Shown: piece after piece, positions 17,237-26,285 of the stretch
How the letters are laid out: every line of letters starts with the position of its first letter
Numbering within the stretch: position 1 is the first letter of the stretch
DNA from: SIAQ01 sp963767835
GTDB lineage: Bacteria; Planctomycetota; Planctomycetia; Gemmatales; Gemmataceae
NCBI GenBank assembly: GCA_963767835.1
Contig: CAVYFY010000018.1
Coordinates: 1-64,000, forward strand
Length of the DNA: 64,000 bases
Direction of reading: 5' to 3'
Program-made: the position numbers and the translations under genes
The notes under the pieces: model-generated
Databases searched by the model: none
Seen by the model: the letters and a program-made list of their open reading frames with translations, nothing else
Told to the model about the DNA's origin: nothing

Positions 17237-18862
17237 ATGTCTGCCAACAATTCCAAGCCGAAGACCGCGGCCCCCGTGGTGGTGTTGCGCGAGGAGCCGA
17301 GCAGCCTGGGGCGCTATTTGTTCCTGTTCGTCCCCGCAGTGATCGGCAGCGTGGTTTTTCACGTTGTGCTTCTGGCCGCGTTCTTTGGCTACCTCTTCGC
17401 CTTCTCTGGCCCTGCGCAATCCGAGGAAAAGCTCGAGAAGCGAGATGAGAACGTCGTTCAGGCGGACGAGGTGCAGCAGCAAAAGGAAACCTTCAGCGTC
17501 GTGGATGTGGACCCGGCCAAGACCGAATTCGACACTGACACCCAGTACACGAACGATCGCATCGACGTGGTCAGTGTGCCCGGGTCAAACAATCCGAATG
17601 AAGCCGTCGGTATCGACGGCGGCGACAAGAACAACCCGCCCGTAACGTTGCCGGCGCCGGGCGGGTTCGGCAAGGAAGGGCAGGGGGGCGCGATCGAAAA
17701 CTTTAGCGGGCCGGGCAACTCGAATGCGGTAGGCGAGGTCGGCGGCTATGGCCCGCGCGGCATGCCCCTACAAGGCACCTTCTTCGGCCGATCCGGCGCT
17801 ACCCGCGAATACGCTCTGCGTTCCGGCGGCGGTACCGATGCCTCCGAAGCTGCCGTGGCGCGCGGCCTGAAATGGCTTGTCCGCCAACAGATGTCGGATG
17901 GTCGGTGGATGCTCAATAGCCCCAATCTGGCGGAGAAGGACCGCGGCGCCGAGTCCAACGATGTCGCCGGCACAGCGCTCGGTCTGTTGCCGTTCCTCGC
18001 CGCGGGCAAGACGCATCAGCCCGCTGGCCGCACCAAGGGCGCCTCCAATGAATACGACAAGGTCGTGGACAAAGGGCTCAAATATCTCATGAAATCGCAG
18101 GACGCCAAGGGCTACTTCGGCGTCAGCATGTACGCGCACGGCCTGGCCACGATCGCCATGTGCGAAGCGTATGGCCTCAGCCAGGATCCGGTTCTGCGCC
18201 GTCCCGCCCAGGCCGCCGTCAATCTGCTGGTTAACATCCAAGACCAAGGCGGCGGCTGGCGCTACGGTCCCCACAAGGAGAAAGGCGACCTGTCCGTCTC
18301 CGGCTGGCAGATGATGGCCCTCAAGAGCGCCCAGATGTCGGGCCTCGACGTTCCCTACATGGCCATCACCCGCGCTAAATCGTTTTTGAATGCGAGTTGC
18401 AACTCCGACGAAGGTTACAAGTACACCCCGGCGTCAGGCCCGAGCACGGCGCGCATGACCGCGGTCGGCCTGTTGTGCCGGCAGTACATGGAGAACTGGG
18501 GCCCGTCCCATCCGCGCATGATCAAGGCGATTCAGGAGCACATCAAGAAGAATCCGCCCGATCGCCAGGACGTTTATTACTACTACTACGCCACACAGGT
18601 CATGCACCACTTTGGCGGCGAGGAATGGAAGACGTGGAATGAGAAGATGCGCGAATATCTCATCAAGAGGCAGGACGGCGACCAGAATAGCCCTAACTTC
18701 GGCAGCTGGAGCCCGGAAGGCGATCAGTGGGGCCGAGCGGGCGGACGCCTCATGATGACTTCGCTCAACCTGCTGACCCTCGAAGTCTATTACCGCTATT
18801 TGCCGCTTTACTACCGCGACGCCGGCTACAAGACCGATTCCGCCGTGCAGAAGGGGCTATGA
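17237..18862 (+). CDS. Prenyltransferase/squalene-oxidase repeat protein, membrane anchored
   Basis: A 541-residue protein. A hydrophobic helix near residues 30-58 (YLFLFVPAVIGSVVFHVVLL) anchors a short charged linker and a Gly-rich segment. From about residue 195 there are alpha/alpha-toroid repeats such as ARGLKWLVRQQMSDGRW, VDKGLKYLMKSQDAKGYFG, AAVNLLVNIQDQGGGWRYG and YYYYATQVMHHFGGEEWKTW. These are the QxxDGGW-like repeats of squalene cyclase and prenyltransferase beta subunits. Planctomycetes carry many such proteins of unknown role. The acidic DxDD motif of cyclases was not seen, so an enzymatic terpene function is doubtful. Confidence 0.75.
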   Translation: MSANNSKPKTAAPVVVLREEPSSLGRYLFLFVPAVIGSVVFHVVLLAAFFGYLFAFSGPAQSEEKLEKRDENVVQADEVQQQKETFSVVDVDPAKTEFDTDTQYTNDRIDVVSVPGSNNPNEAVGIDGGDKNNPPVTLPAPGGFGKEGQGGAIENFSGPGNSNAVGEVGGYGPRGMPLQGTFFGRSGATREYALRSGGGTDASEAAVARGLKWLVRQQMSDGRWMLNSPNLAEKDRGAESNDVAGTALGLLPFLAAGKTHQPAGRTKGASNEYDKVVDKGLKYLMKSQDAKGYFGVSMYAHGLATIAMCEAYGLSQDPVLRRPAQAAVNLLVNIQDQGGGWRYGPHKEKGDLSVSGWQMMALKSAQMSGLDVPYMAITRAKSFLNASCNSDEGYKYTPASGPSTARMTAVGLLCRQYMENWGPSHPRMIKAIQEHIKKNPPDRQDVYYYYYATQVMHHFGGEEWKTWNEKMREYLIKRQDGDQNSPNFGSWSPEGDQWGRAGGRLMMTSLNLLTLEVYYRYLPLYYRDAGYKTDSAVQKGL

Positions 18863-18884
18863 CGCATATTTTGGATTGCATTGC

Positions 18885-18911
18885 AAGGGGAGACGTGGTC
18901 TCCCCTTTTTC
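18885..18911 (+). terminator. Intrinsic terminator after the prenyltransferase-repeat gene
   Basis: The stem aaggggagac / gtctcccctt with loop gtg, followed by T-rich tttctttg, lies 22 nt past the stop codon. Confidence 0.85.
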
Positions 18912-18923
18912 TTTGAATGGAGG

Positions 18924-18985
18924 ATACCAACCCGAAGCGCTAGCGAGGGCCGTCAGCATCCCTCGCTCGCGCTTCGGGTTGGTAT
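18924..18985. repeat. Palindromic repeat ATACCAACCCG family, copy 1
   Basis: Two 26-bp arms (18924-18949 and 18960-18985) pair with a single mismatch around a 10-nt loop. The right arm ends 9 nt before the esterase ATG, so the hairpin forms its 5' leader. The outer motif recurs at 33332-33382. Confidence 0.85.
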
Positions 18986-18994
18986 GATCGCCAC

Positions 18995-19735
18995 ATGAAC
19001 GGCGTCTGGTCGCAAGTCGAGTTGGCGGGCAAAACCGTCGAGGTTTACGATCCCGCTCCCGGAACCAAACCTCGCTTCGGCGTTCTGTTCCTGCATCCCT
19101 TGGGTCTGGAGACCTTGCGCGGCCGGCCGGCGTATACGAAAATCCTCGATCAGCTAAAACTCGTATGCCTGTGTCCTCACGGTCAGCGCTCCTGGTGGAC
19201 CGACCGCGTCTGTGCCGAGTTCGATCCCCAGCTCACGCCTGAGAAACATTTGCTGGAAAACGTGCTCCCCTATTTCGGCGAGCGCTGGCGGCTAATGCCG
19301 CGCTCGATCGGCGTCTTCGGCATCAGCATGGGCGGGCAGGGAGCTCTGCGGCTTGCGTTCCGCCGGCCCGATCTTTTTCCGGTGTGCGCCGGCATCGCCT
19401 CGGCCCTTGATTTCCACGAACTCTACGGCCAGAGTTCGCCGCTCGACGAGATGTACGACTCGAAGGAGCATGCCCGGCAGGACACCGCGATCCTGCACAT
19501 CCATCCGAGCCAATATCCGCCGCACATCTTTTTCGGCATCGATCCCGCCGATGAACGCTGGCACCGCGGCAACGATCGGCTGCACGAAAAGCTGTCCGCG
19601 CTGGGAATTCCGCACACGATCGACCTGACAACGCAAGCCGGCGGGCACTCCTGGCAATACTTTGACCACATGGCCGAGCCGACGCTGCGGTTTTTGGTTG
19701 ACGGGCTGGAAAAGGAAAGCCGCCGATTACTTTGA
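18995..19735 (+). CDS. Esterase D-like alpha/beta hydrolase
   Basis: A 246-residue alpha/beta hydrolase. The nucleophile elbow is GISMGGQGALRLAFRRPDLF, and the catalytic His is probably in GGHSWQYFDHM near the end. The oxyanion region FGVLFLHPLG and the D in FGIDPADERW complete the usual triad pattern. The layout resembles S-formylglutathione hydrolase/esterase D and putative tributyrin esterases. There is no signal peptide, so it is cytoplasmic. A palindromic repeat lies directly upstream and another directly downstream. The substrate cannot be told. Confidence 0.75.
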   Translation: MNGVWSQVELAGKTVEVYDPAPGTKPRFGVLFLHPLGLETLRGRPAYTKILDQLKLVCLCPHGQRSWWTDRVCAEFDPQLTPEKHLLENVLPYFGERWRLMPRSIGVFGISMGGQGALRLAFRRPDLFPVCAGIASALDFHELYGQSSPLDEMYDSKEHARQDTAILHIHPSQYPPHIFFGIDPADERWHRGNDRLHEKLSALGIPHTIDLTTQAGGHSWQYFDHMAEPTLRFLVDGLEKESRRLL

Positions 19736-19742
19736 GCCGCTC

Positions 19743-19836
19743 GCGCGGGAGGGCGAGGCTCCTGCCGAGCCTGGCCCCGGGAGAGGCGTCGGTCTCTCGC
19801 AGGCACCGGCTCGGCAGGAGCCTCGCCCTCCCGCGC
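19743..19836. repeat. 29-bp-arm perfect inverted repeat upstream of lutA
   Basis: The arms at 19743-19771 and 19808-19836 are exact complements; the core is gagggcgaggctcctgccga. It starts 8 nt after the esterase stop and ends 19 nt before the lutA start. Similar cores are, from memory, common in planctomycete genomes. Confidence 0.85.
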
Positions 19837-19855
19837 CAGCGGCAGTGGAGCAACA

Positions 19856-20572
19856 TTGCACGCCGCGCTGATGATCACCTGCCTGGCTGACGCCTTCTTC
19901 CCGGATGTCGGCGTCGCCACCGTCACGCTGCTGCGGCGTCTGGGAGTTTTCGTCGATTTTCCTCTCGCGCAAACCTGCTGCGGCCAACCGCACTTCAACA
20001 GCGGCTTCCATGACGACGCCCGCGCCTTGGCTCGCCACACCATCGCCGCCTTCGCGAACGCCCCAGTCGTTGTCACGCCCTCTGGTTCCTGTGCCGCAAT
20101 GGTCAAGCTCGAATTCCCGGAGTTGTTTCACGATGATCCCGCCTGGCACGCCCGCGCCGTGGAGTTGGCGAGCCGCACGCACGAGCTGTCGGATTTTCTC
20201 GTCAATGTGCTGAAGATTGAGGACGTCGGCGCCCGCTTCGAGGGGAGCGTCACCTATCACATGGCTTGCCACCTGCGCGGCCTAGGATTATTGACGGAGC
20301 CGATTCGCTTGATTCAAAAGGTGCGCGGCTTGCAATTCGTCCCGCTCGAACGCTACGATGAGTGCTGCGGCTTCGGTGGCTCGTTCGCGGTGCGCTATCC
20401 CGGCATCTCGGGCGCGATGGTCAACGACAAGACCGCGTTCATCGAGAAGACGGGAGTGGACGCGGTGGTGGCGACCGATGCGGGCTGCCTGATGAACATC
20501 GGCGGTTGCTTGAATCGCAAGGGAGCGAAGGTGCGTATACTGCATCTGGCGGAGTTGTTGGCGCAAACATGA
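19856..20572 (+). CDS. lutA: LutA, lactate utilisation (Fe-S)-binding protein
   Basis: A 238-residue CCG-domain protein. The first CCG motif is QTCCGQPHFNSG and the second ECCGFGGSFAVRYPG, with CH in YHMACHLRG. These Cys motifs bind iron-sulfur clusters in the LutABC lactate oxidation complex (LldEFG). The TTG at 19856 is taken as start because GGAG lies about 6 nt upstream and LHAALMITCLADAFFP aligns with the family N-terminus. The last 27 codons lie inside the 219-bp tandem duplication. It is the first gene of lutABC. Confidence 0.85.
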   Translation: MHAALMITCLADAFFPDVGVATVTLLRRLGVFVDFPLAQTCCGQPHFNSGFHDDARALARHTIAAFANAPVVVTPSGSCAAMVKLEFPELFHDDPAWHARAVELASRTHELSDFLVNVLKIEDVGARFEGSVTYHMACHLRGLGLLTEPIRLIQKVRGLQFVPLERYDECCGFGGSFAVRYPGISGAMVNDKTAFIEKTGVDAVVATDAGCLMNIGGCLNRKGAKVRILHLAELLAQT

Positions 20573-20929
20573 TTGCAAGCCCCAGGATAAGCGCAGCGTT
20601 CCTGGGGATCTACCCGCAGGAACGCTGCGCTTATCCTGGGGCTTGACTGAAAATATGACCTACGCACAACACGAACACCATGACTTCCTCGGCGCCTCGA
20701 CGCAGGCGCTATGAACATCGGCGGTTGCTTGAATCGCAAGGGAGCGAAGGTGCGTATACTGCATCTGGCGGAGTTGTTGGCGCAAACATGATTGCAAGCC
20801 CCAGGATAAGCGCAGCGTTCCTGGGGATCTACCCGCAGGAACGCTGCGCTTATCCTGGGGCTTGACTGAAAATATGACCTACGCACAACACGAACACCAT
20901 GACTTCCTCGGCGCCTCGACGCAGGCGCT
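20492..20929. repeat. Exact 219-bp tandem duplication at the lutA-lutB junction
   Basis: Copy 1 (20492-20710) and copy 2 (20711-20929) are identical as far as I can compare them base by base. Each copy holds the last 27 codons of lutA, the stop, the intergenic palindrome, and the first codons of lutB. In copy 1 the lutB start (20655) runs 19 codons and meets a TGA created at the junction. Copy 2 continues into intact lutB. It could be a real recent duplication or an assembly artefact. Confidence 0.9.
20576..20645. repeat. 29-bp-arm palindrome, duplicated at 20795-20864
   Basis: The arms 20576-20604 and 20617-20645 are exact complements with core ccccaggataagcgcagcg. The same structure recurs 219 bp downstream because of the tandem duplication. 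It lies between lutA and lutB. Confidence 0.85.
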
Positions 20930-22283
20930 CGCCGATCCCGCGCTCCAGCAAGCCCTCACGCGCCTAACCGACACGCTCATGGCCGGCAATCGGCGCGGCT
21001 ATGCGGCCCTTGCCGACTCCAGCGAATTGCGCGATCACGCCAAGCGCATCAAGGAGCACACGCTCGCTCACCTCGACCGTTATCTCGAACAGCTTGAGGC
21101 AAGCGTCGTCAAGCTCGGCGGCAAGGTCCACTTCGCACAGACCGCAGAGGATGCGCGGCGCATCGTTGTCGAAATCGCGAAACAGGCGAATTGCAAACAC
21201 GCCGTCAAATCGAAATCGATGACGTCCGAGGAAATCCATCTCAATCCAGCCCTTGAGCAAGCGGGCATCGAAGTCACCGAAACCGATTTCGGCGAGTTCA
21301 TCATCCAGGTCGCCGGCGAACGGCCATCGCATCTGGTGGCGCCGGCGGTGCATCACACGCGTGAAAGCGTGGCCCGCGTTCTGTCCGCGCATCTGGGCGA
21401 GACGCTTGCCGACGATCCGAAATCGCTGGCGATGACGGGGCGGCGCGTCTTGCGTGAGAAATTCCGCCGGGCCGATCTCGGCATCAGCGGGGCCAACTTC
21501 GCCGTCGCCGAGACCGGCACGATCGTGCTCGTCACCAACGAAGGCAATGGCCGATTGACGACGACCTGCCCGCGCGTGCACGTTGCCATCATGGGCATCG
21601 AGAAAGTGATACCGCGCTTCATCGATTTGCCCGTCTTCTTGAAATTGCTGGCACGGGGGGCGACTGGGCAAACGCTGTCGGTCTACACGACGCTGCTTTC
21701 CGGAGCGCGGCGGTCCGGCGAACTCGATGGCGCGGAGGAATTCCACCTGGTGCTGCTCGACAATGGCCGAACGAACGTGCTGGCGACGCCGTTCCGGGAG
21801 AGCTTGCAGTGCATCCGCTGCGGAGCGTGCCTGAACGCCTGCCCGGTCTATCGCCGCATCGGAGGGCATGCGTACGGTGGGGTTTATTCCGGGCCGATCG
21901 GCAGCATCCTGACGCCGCTTTACGACAGCGTGCCCCTGAACCCGGACCTGCCCCATGCGTCTAGTTTGTGTGGGGCGTGCTTGGCCGCCTGCCCGGTCAA
22001 GATCAACATCCCCCACATGCTGATCGGCTTGCGCGAGTTGCAGCACCAGCACACGCCGAGCCGAGGCGAACGCTTGGCGTATGGGCTGTGGAGGATGGCG
22101 TTATGTCGGCCGTGGCTGTATCGATGGATGCTGTGGGGCGCTCGGGTTCTCTTAAGGCGGAAGGCACGGAACGGCTGGCTCAGTGCGTTGCCCGGCCCCG
22201 GCGCTGCCTGGACGCAAATTCGCGATTTCCCGGCGCCGGCGGCAAGATCATTCCGCGAGCGTTGGAAGGAGTTGCCGCAATGA
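20874..22283 (+). CDS. lutB: LutB, lactate utilisation iron-sulfur protein
   Basis: About 469 residues from the ATG at 20874. The N-terminal LUD domain has VKSKSMTSEEIHLN, GANFAVAETGTIVLVTNEGN and PRVHVAIMGIEKVIP. Two ferredoxin-like cluster motifs follow: CIRCGACLNACPVYRRIGGH and SLCGACLAACPVKINIP. With LutA and LutC it forms the NAD-independent L-lactate oxidising complex. The stop overlaps the lutC start (ATGA at 22280-22283), showing translational coupling. The first 19 codons also exist as a truncated copy upstream. Confidence 0.9.
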   Translation: MTYAQHEHHDFLGASTQALADPALQQALTRLTDTLMAGNRRGYAALADSSELRDHAKRIKEHTLAHLDRYLEQLEASVVKLGGKVHFAQTAEDARRIVVEIAKQANCKHAVKSKSMTSEEIHLNPALEQAGIEVTETDFGEFIIQVAGERPSHLVAPAVHHTRESVARVLSAHLGETLADDPKSLAMTGRRVLREKFRRADLGISGANFAVAETGTIVLVTNEGNGRLTTTCPRVHVAIMGIEKVIPRFIDLPVFLKLLARGATGQTLSVYTTLLSGARRSGELDGAEEFHLVLLDNGRTNVLATPFRESLQCIRCGACLNACPVYRRIGGHAYGGVYSGPIGSILTPLYDSVPLNPDLPHASSLCGACLAACPVKINIPHMLIGLRELQHQHTPSRGERLAYGLWRMALCRPWLYRWMLWGARVLLRRKARNGWLSALPGPGAAWTQIRDFPAPAARSFRERWKELPQ

Positions 22284-22960
22284 GTCCGCGTGAGATGTTC
22301 CTGCAGCGCGTCAAGAAGGCCGTCGCCGAGGGCAATCGCGCCGGCGCCGCCCTGCCGCTGCCCGAACGAGGTAACGTCGGCTATCAAGGCGGCGGGCCCG
22401 CTCCGTTGCAGCGATTCTGCCAGGAGCTCGCCGCCGCGGGGGGCATCGGCCATGTCGCGCCGGATGCCGAAGCCGCGGTTCGCTTCGTCCAGGGCATTTT
22501 GCGATCGCACAACGCCCGGAAGATATTGCTGACGCGCGGTGGCCTGATTGATCGACTCGAGTTGCCAACGCGTCTCAGGGCGATGGATTTGGACGTGAAG
22601 ACCTGCGATCCAATGGAAACTGATCCACGCGAGGATTTCTTTGCCGCCGACGTCGGCATCACCAACGTCTATCGGCTGATCGCGGAAACGGGGACGGTGG
22701 TGGTCGCAAGTCAACCGAATGAACCGCGCTCCGCCAGCCTCCTGCCGCCGGTGCACATCGTGTTAGCCGACCGCTCGCAACTCTTGCCCGATCTCTTCGA
22801 TCTCTTCGATCTCTTCTCGCCGAATGTCACCGAAAACCAATCGCTGCCGCCGTCGTGCCTGTCGCTCATCACCGGCCCCAGCAAAACCGGCGACATCGAG
22901 CTGAAGCTGGTGACTGGCGTGCATGGGCCGGGTGAGATTCATGTGATCGTGTACGGCTGA
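22280..22960 (+). CDS. lutC: LutC, lactate utilisation protein C
   Basis: A 226-residue LUD-domain protein. The start ATG at 22280 overlaps the lutB stop by four bases. Typical features are DVGITNVYRLIAETGTVVVA and LITGPSKTGDIELKLVTGVH followed by HGPGEIHVIVYG, the family C-terminus. It probably completes the LutABC complex. A small 9-bp triple repeat (gatctcttc) makes a DLFDLFDLF run near 22791-22817, within a surface loop. It is convergent with the aspartic protease gene, with no gap. Confidence 0.85.
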   Translation: MSPREMFLQRVKKAVAEGNRAGAALPLPERGNVGYQGGGPAPLQRFCQELAAAGGIGHVAPDAEAAVRFVQGILRSHNARKILLTRGGLIDRLELPTRLRAMDLDVKTCDPMETDPREDFFAADVGITNVYRLIAETGTVVVASQPNEPRSASLLPPVHIVLADRSQLLPDLFDLFDLFSPNVTENQSLPPSCLSLITGPSKTGDIELKLVTGVHGPGEIHVIVYG

Positions 22961-23344
22961 TTATGCCAGCACGATTTGTCCGCTCTGAAAGTCGATTGTG
23001 AGAATTCGACCTCGAATAAAATCCAGGCCCAGCAAACCGTCGATATCTGCGCTCGCAGGCAACGTATGGCACAGCACTGGAAAATCGTATTGACTGATAC
23101 CAAGAGCCGTGAGCTTCAGCACATTGATGCGCGGCACAAACTCCACCGCGCTGCCGGTGGTCACCTTCACATGGTCTGGAGTTTTGGCCGGATCATACCC
23201 GATCGCGACCAGCGGCTGAACATTAACCAGGGTTCCAGTGGCTCCCGTATCAAGCGCCAGTCGCAAGACCGCATTGCCGTGAACGCCTGTTACTTCCGTC
23301 TTGACGATAATTAAGCCTTGCAGAGGCTGAAATGGAAAGCTCAC
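22961..23344 (-). CDS. Retropepsin-like aspartic protease family protein
   Basis: A 127-residue protein with the clan AA signature ALDTGATGTLVN near residue 32 and the later hydrophobic-Gly motif DGLLGLDFIRGRILTIDF. Single-domain proteins of this size act as homodimers in retropepsins. Bacterial members are mostly uncharacterised. The ATG overlaps the stop of the upstream 23341-23568 gene by four bases, so the two are translationally coupled. Confidence 0.75.
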   Translation of the reverse strand: MSFPFQPLQGLIIVKTEVTGVHGNAVLRLALDTGATGTLVNVQPLVAIGYDPAKTPDHVKVTTGSAVEFVPRINVLKLTALGISQYDFPVLCHTLPASADIDGLLGLDFIRGRILTIDFQSGQIVLA

Positions 23345-23568
23345 AGCACAATCGCCGTGTTCGGCGGCATCGTGCCCGTATAAAGCACGGCAAACCTGGA
23401 TGGCCGGCGTGCAACCGCTGTGCGATACACCTCGTCACGGTCCTTGCTGTGACAAATCACTTGGCCGCGCACGACCTCGTTCGTCTCGTCCGTTTCGGGA
23501 TCTTCCACGAGTATCCATTCGCCAACGAAATTCCTCTCGATTTCGGCTCTCGTCATGATGTCGGACAT
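23341..23568 (-). CDS. Small hypothetical protein coupled to the aspartic protease
   Basis: About 75 residues from the ATG at 23568, which follows AAAGGAGG by 7 nt. The sequence (MSDIMTRAEIERNFVGEWIL, then DPETDETNEVVRGQVICHSK) looks like small proteins found next to retropepsin-like genes in several phyla. I do not recognise a named domain. The tight overlap with the protease gene suggests a partner or substrate, which is inference. Confidence 0.65.
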   Translation of the reverse strand: MSDIMTRAEIERNFVGEWILVEDPETDETNEVVRGQVICHSKDRDEVYRTAVARRPSRFAVLYTGTMPPNTAIVL

Positions 23569-23628
23569 ATTCGCACCTCCTTTACTCTGCCTAATGGTAC
23601 CCGGTGAAAGCTGGCCGGGCAAGCAGGA

Positions 23629-26070
23629 TCACTCCGCCGGCAGCGGCGCCTCGCAGACCACGCGGAAGCCGACGCTGACGTAACCCAGCGTTGGATCGAC
23701 GGCGTTGCGATAGGCTGAACGAGATGCCTGCACCGGATCGAGGAAGCTGCCGCCGCGGATGACGCGCTGTCCTTTCGGCATTGCCTTGGGCCCTTTCGGA
23801 TCAATCGTGATTGGGTCCTTGGCGCAGAGCTCGTAGTAAGTAGGGCCCCAGTGATCCGTGCACATCTCCGCGACGTTGCCGTGCATATCGAAGAGGCCGA
23901 ATTCGTTGGCTTTCTTCCGGCCAACAGGGTGCGTCATGATCAGCTTGGGGTCCTTGGCCGGGAACAGGCTCCAGGGGCGCTCGGCGGGAACGTCGATCTT
24001 GTCGCCAAAGCTCCATAGCATCGTGCTCCCCGCCCGGCACGCATATTCCCATTCCGCCTCGGTCGGGAGCCGGTAAACCTTGTTTTCTTTCTTGCTCAAC
24101 CAATCGCAATAGGCCTCGGCGTCTTTCCAGGTGATATTGCACGCGGGCTGCTCACCGGTCTGCGGGAAGCCAGTGCTTCGCCAGCTGAACTCAGGCTTGC
24201 GGATTGGCTCCTTGCCGGCCACGATCGCCTGGCCCCCGGTTTTGATTTCCGGTTCGGTGACATATTTCTTGCCGCCGGCCACGAACTTGGCGAACTGGCC
24301 GTACGGCATCTCCGTCGTGCCGAGATAAAACGGCTTGCTGATGCGCACGCGATGCCGCGGCCTCTCGAACTTCAAACGATTGGCGTAACCGTCCGGAAGG
24401 AACTTTTGCTTGAGATCACTCTGCTGGCGAATTTGCTCGTCGGTCGATCCCATGAGGAATTCGCCGGCTGGAATCAGGGCGAATTTCATGGCGACGGAAT
24501 TGGTTTCAAAGACGTCGCGCTTGAGGTAAATCGCCCAGTCGCGCTGCACTCGCTTGGCGTCCTCAGGCGTGATCAATACCAGCGCTGGCGGAGCGGATTT
24601 CGGCGGGATCGGCTGAACGGGTTTCGGCGGCAGGTAGGTCACCGTGATCTTCTGCGTCTCGAAACGGCTCAGCGTGAATTTCTTCGGCTCAATTTGCAAG
24701 CTCTTGGGCAACTCGCTGGCATCGATGTCGTACTCGCCGGCCGCCAGACGCGTGGGCGCGAGCAAGTTGAGCGCGTGCGGCTGCTGATGAGCGTCTCGCA
24801 CCGTCAGACCCGTGTCGGTCAGCAGCTTCTGGGCTATGTCGTCCTCGGCATGCACCACCACGAAGCTATCGTTGGTCGCAAAGGCGATTCCCAGGCAGCA
24901 CAGGATCGATACGATGCCGAGCATGGAACCGATCAAGGCGGCGACCACCCAGGAACGGCCGGATGCCGGCGTGCGCTCGCCCGAAGTCTTCGTCTCTGGC
25001 AACTCTAGTTCGGTGATCGCTGAATCCTCCAGCACCGGCTCAACGTCCACATCTTTGTCGTCAATCGCTGCGGGGCGCGGCGGGCGCATCGTGCTTGTCT
25101 TGGCGCCGGCGACCCAGGCGCGCTCGAAATCCTGGATCGATTGCACAACGTCCTTGGCCGAGGCCGGCCGGTCGGCCGGATTTTTCGCCAAAAGTTGATG
25201 AACCATCTCCGCGAGACCAGCCGGCAGGTCCGCGTTAAGGTGCGTCAGCGGCGTCGGCTCCTTGCTGGCAATCTCCAGCAGCATCGACATCGCGTCCGCG
25301 CCGGAAAAAGGCAGCCGGCCCGCACACAAGCGATAAAGGACACAGCCCAGGCTGAACAGGTCGCAGCGTTCGTCCACGTTTTGGCCACGCGCCTGCTCGG
25401 GCGACATGTACGCCGGCGAGCCGACGATGATGCCTTCCTGCGTCAGGTGGGTCTCCTCGCCCGTCGGCCGGGCCAGACCAAAATCCAGGATCTTGACACG
25501 CCCGCGGTTGGCGGCATCGAGCCAGATGTTGGACGGCTTGATGTCGCGATGGATCAGTTGCCGCGAGTGGGCGGCGGCGAGCCCCTTGGCGATCTCCTTG
25601 CCGATGCGCATGATCTGCGGCACGTTCAGGGTCTTGCCCGCCTTGAGCCAGTCGTCGAGCGTCATCCCCTTGAGAAACTGCATGGCGAGATAGGGGACCG
25701 GCTCATCGGGTTCCGAAACGTGATAGATCGTGACGATGTGGTCGTGGTCGATGGCGGCCGTGGCGCGGGCCTCGCGCAGGAAGCGATCGCGGGCAATCGG
25801 CTTCTGCGCGATCGACGGCAGCATCACTTTCAAGGCAACGACGCGGTGCAACCGCGTGTCCTCCGCCATGAAGACGATGCCCATGCCGCCCGTGCCCAGC
25901 ACCTTCAAGACGCGATAGTGAGCCAGGCGTCCGAGCTCGCCGCGGGTTAGCGGCTTGCCGAGAAAGTCGAACGATTCATCGGGATCGCCGCCCGGCCTGG
26001 GCGTCGCTGATGATCTACCACTCCCAGCGGATTTGCCAGCGGACCGCTTGCGGCTCGGCTTGTCATTCAT
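23629..26070 (-). CDS. Ser/Thr protein kinase fused to a formylglycine-enzyme-type (SUMF1) domain
   Basis: An 813-residue protein. The kinase domain (about 52-315) has the Gly loop LGTGGMGIVF (58-67), catalytic Lys K81 in VALKVM, HRD at 174-176 (LIHRDIKPSN), DFG at 196-198, and SPAYMSPEQARG. A membrane helix spans about 374-398. The outside part from about 520 is SUMF1/FGE-like: EFLMGSTDEQ, ITWKDAEAYCDWLS, YRLPTEAEWEYACRAGS, FDMHGNVAEM and VIRGGSFLDP. Such fusions are a planctomycete hallmark. The exported domain may sense a ligand. True formylglycine generation would need the paired active-site Cys residues, which I did not identify. Confidence 0.85.
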   Translation of the reverse strand: MNDKPSRKRSAGKSAGSGRSSATPRPGGDPDESFDFLGKPLTRGELGRLAHYRVLKVLGTGGMGIVFMAEDTRLHRVVALKVMLPSIAQKPIARDRFLREARATAAIDHDHIVTIYHVSEPDEPVPYLAMQFLKGMTLDDWLKAGKTLNVPQIMRIGKEIAKGLAAAHSRQLIHRDIKPSNIWLDAANRGRVKILDFGLARPTGEETHLTQEGIIVGSPAYMSPEQARGQNVDERCDLFSLGCVLYRLCAGRLPFSGADAMSMLLEIASKEPTPLTHLNADLPAGLAEMVHQLLAKNPADRPASAKDVVQSIQDFERAWVAGAKTSTMRPPRPAAIDDKDVDVEPVLEDSAITELELPETKTSGERTPASGRSWVVAALIGSMLGIVSILCCLGIAFATNDSFVVVHAEDDIAQKLLTDTGLTVRDAHQQPHALNLLAPTRLAAGEYDIDASELPKSLQIEPKKFTLSRFETQKITVTYLPPKPVQPIPPKSAPPALVLITPEDAKRVQRDWAIYLKRDVFETNSVAMKFALIPAGEFLMGSTDEQIRQQSDLKQKFLPDGYANRLKFERPRHRVRISKPFYLGTTEMPYGQFAKFVAGGKKYVTEPEIKTGGQAIVAGKEPIRKPEFSWRSTGFPQTGEQPACNITWKDAEAYCDWLSKKENKVYRLPTEAEWEYACRAGSTMLWSFGDKIDVPAERPWSLFPAKDPKLIMTHPVGRKKANEFGLFDMHGNVAEMCTDHWGPTYYELCAKDPITIDPKGPKAMPKGQRVIRGGSFLDPVQASRSAYRNAVDPTLGYVSVGFRVVCEAPLPAE

Positions 26071-26207
26071 GACCTGCTCGTCGCCTGGGGATTTTTGTCG
26101 GGGAACGTGCTTATTCTATGGCGCAGCGGATGAATGAGCGGTGAATGCGAATGATTGAGTAGCGCGTGATAAGCGGATTTTTTTCGAGGATTCATGTCGA
26201 AATAGTG

Positions 26208-26236
26208 TTGACTATCACGTTTATTTAGCTTAAGCT
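26208..26236 (+). promoter_or_regulatory. Candidate promoter for the DUF1559 gene
   Basis: TTGACT (26208-26213), a 17-nt AT-rich spacer and TAAGCT (26231-26236) lie 50 bp upstream of the ATG, in the only AT-rich stretch of the 215-bp gap. Nothing else is seen in the gap. Confidence 0.4.
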
Positions 26237-26285
26237 AATCAGGTAATTTTCCACGACGTAATCAACACTGCGATGAGGCTAAGCA

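Noticed and set aside
20655..20713. Separate small gene starting at 20655
   Set aside because: It is the duplicated 5' end of lutB running into a stop at the duplication junction, not an independent gene.
20964..22052. Long minus-strand frame opposite lutB
   Set aside because: lutB has all its family motifs on the other strand; the antisense product has none.
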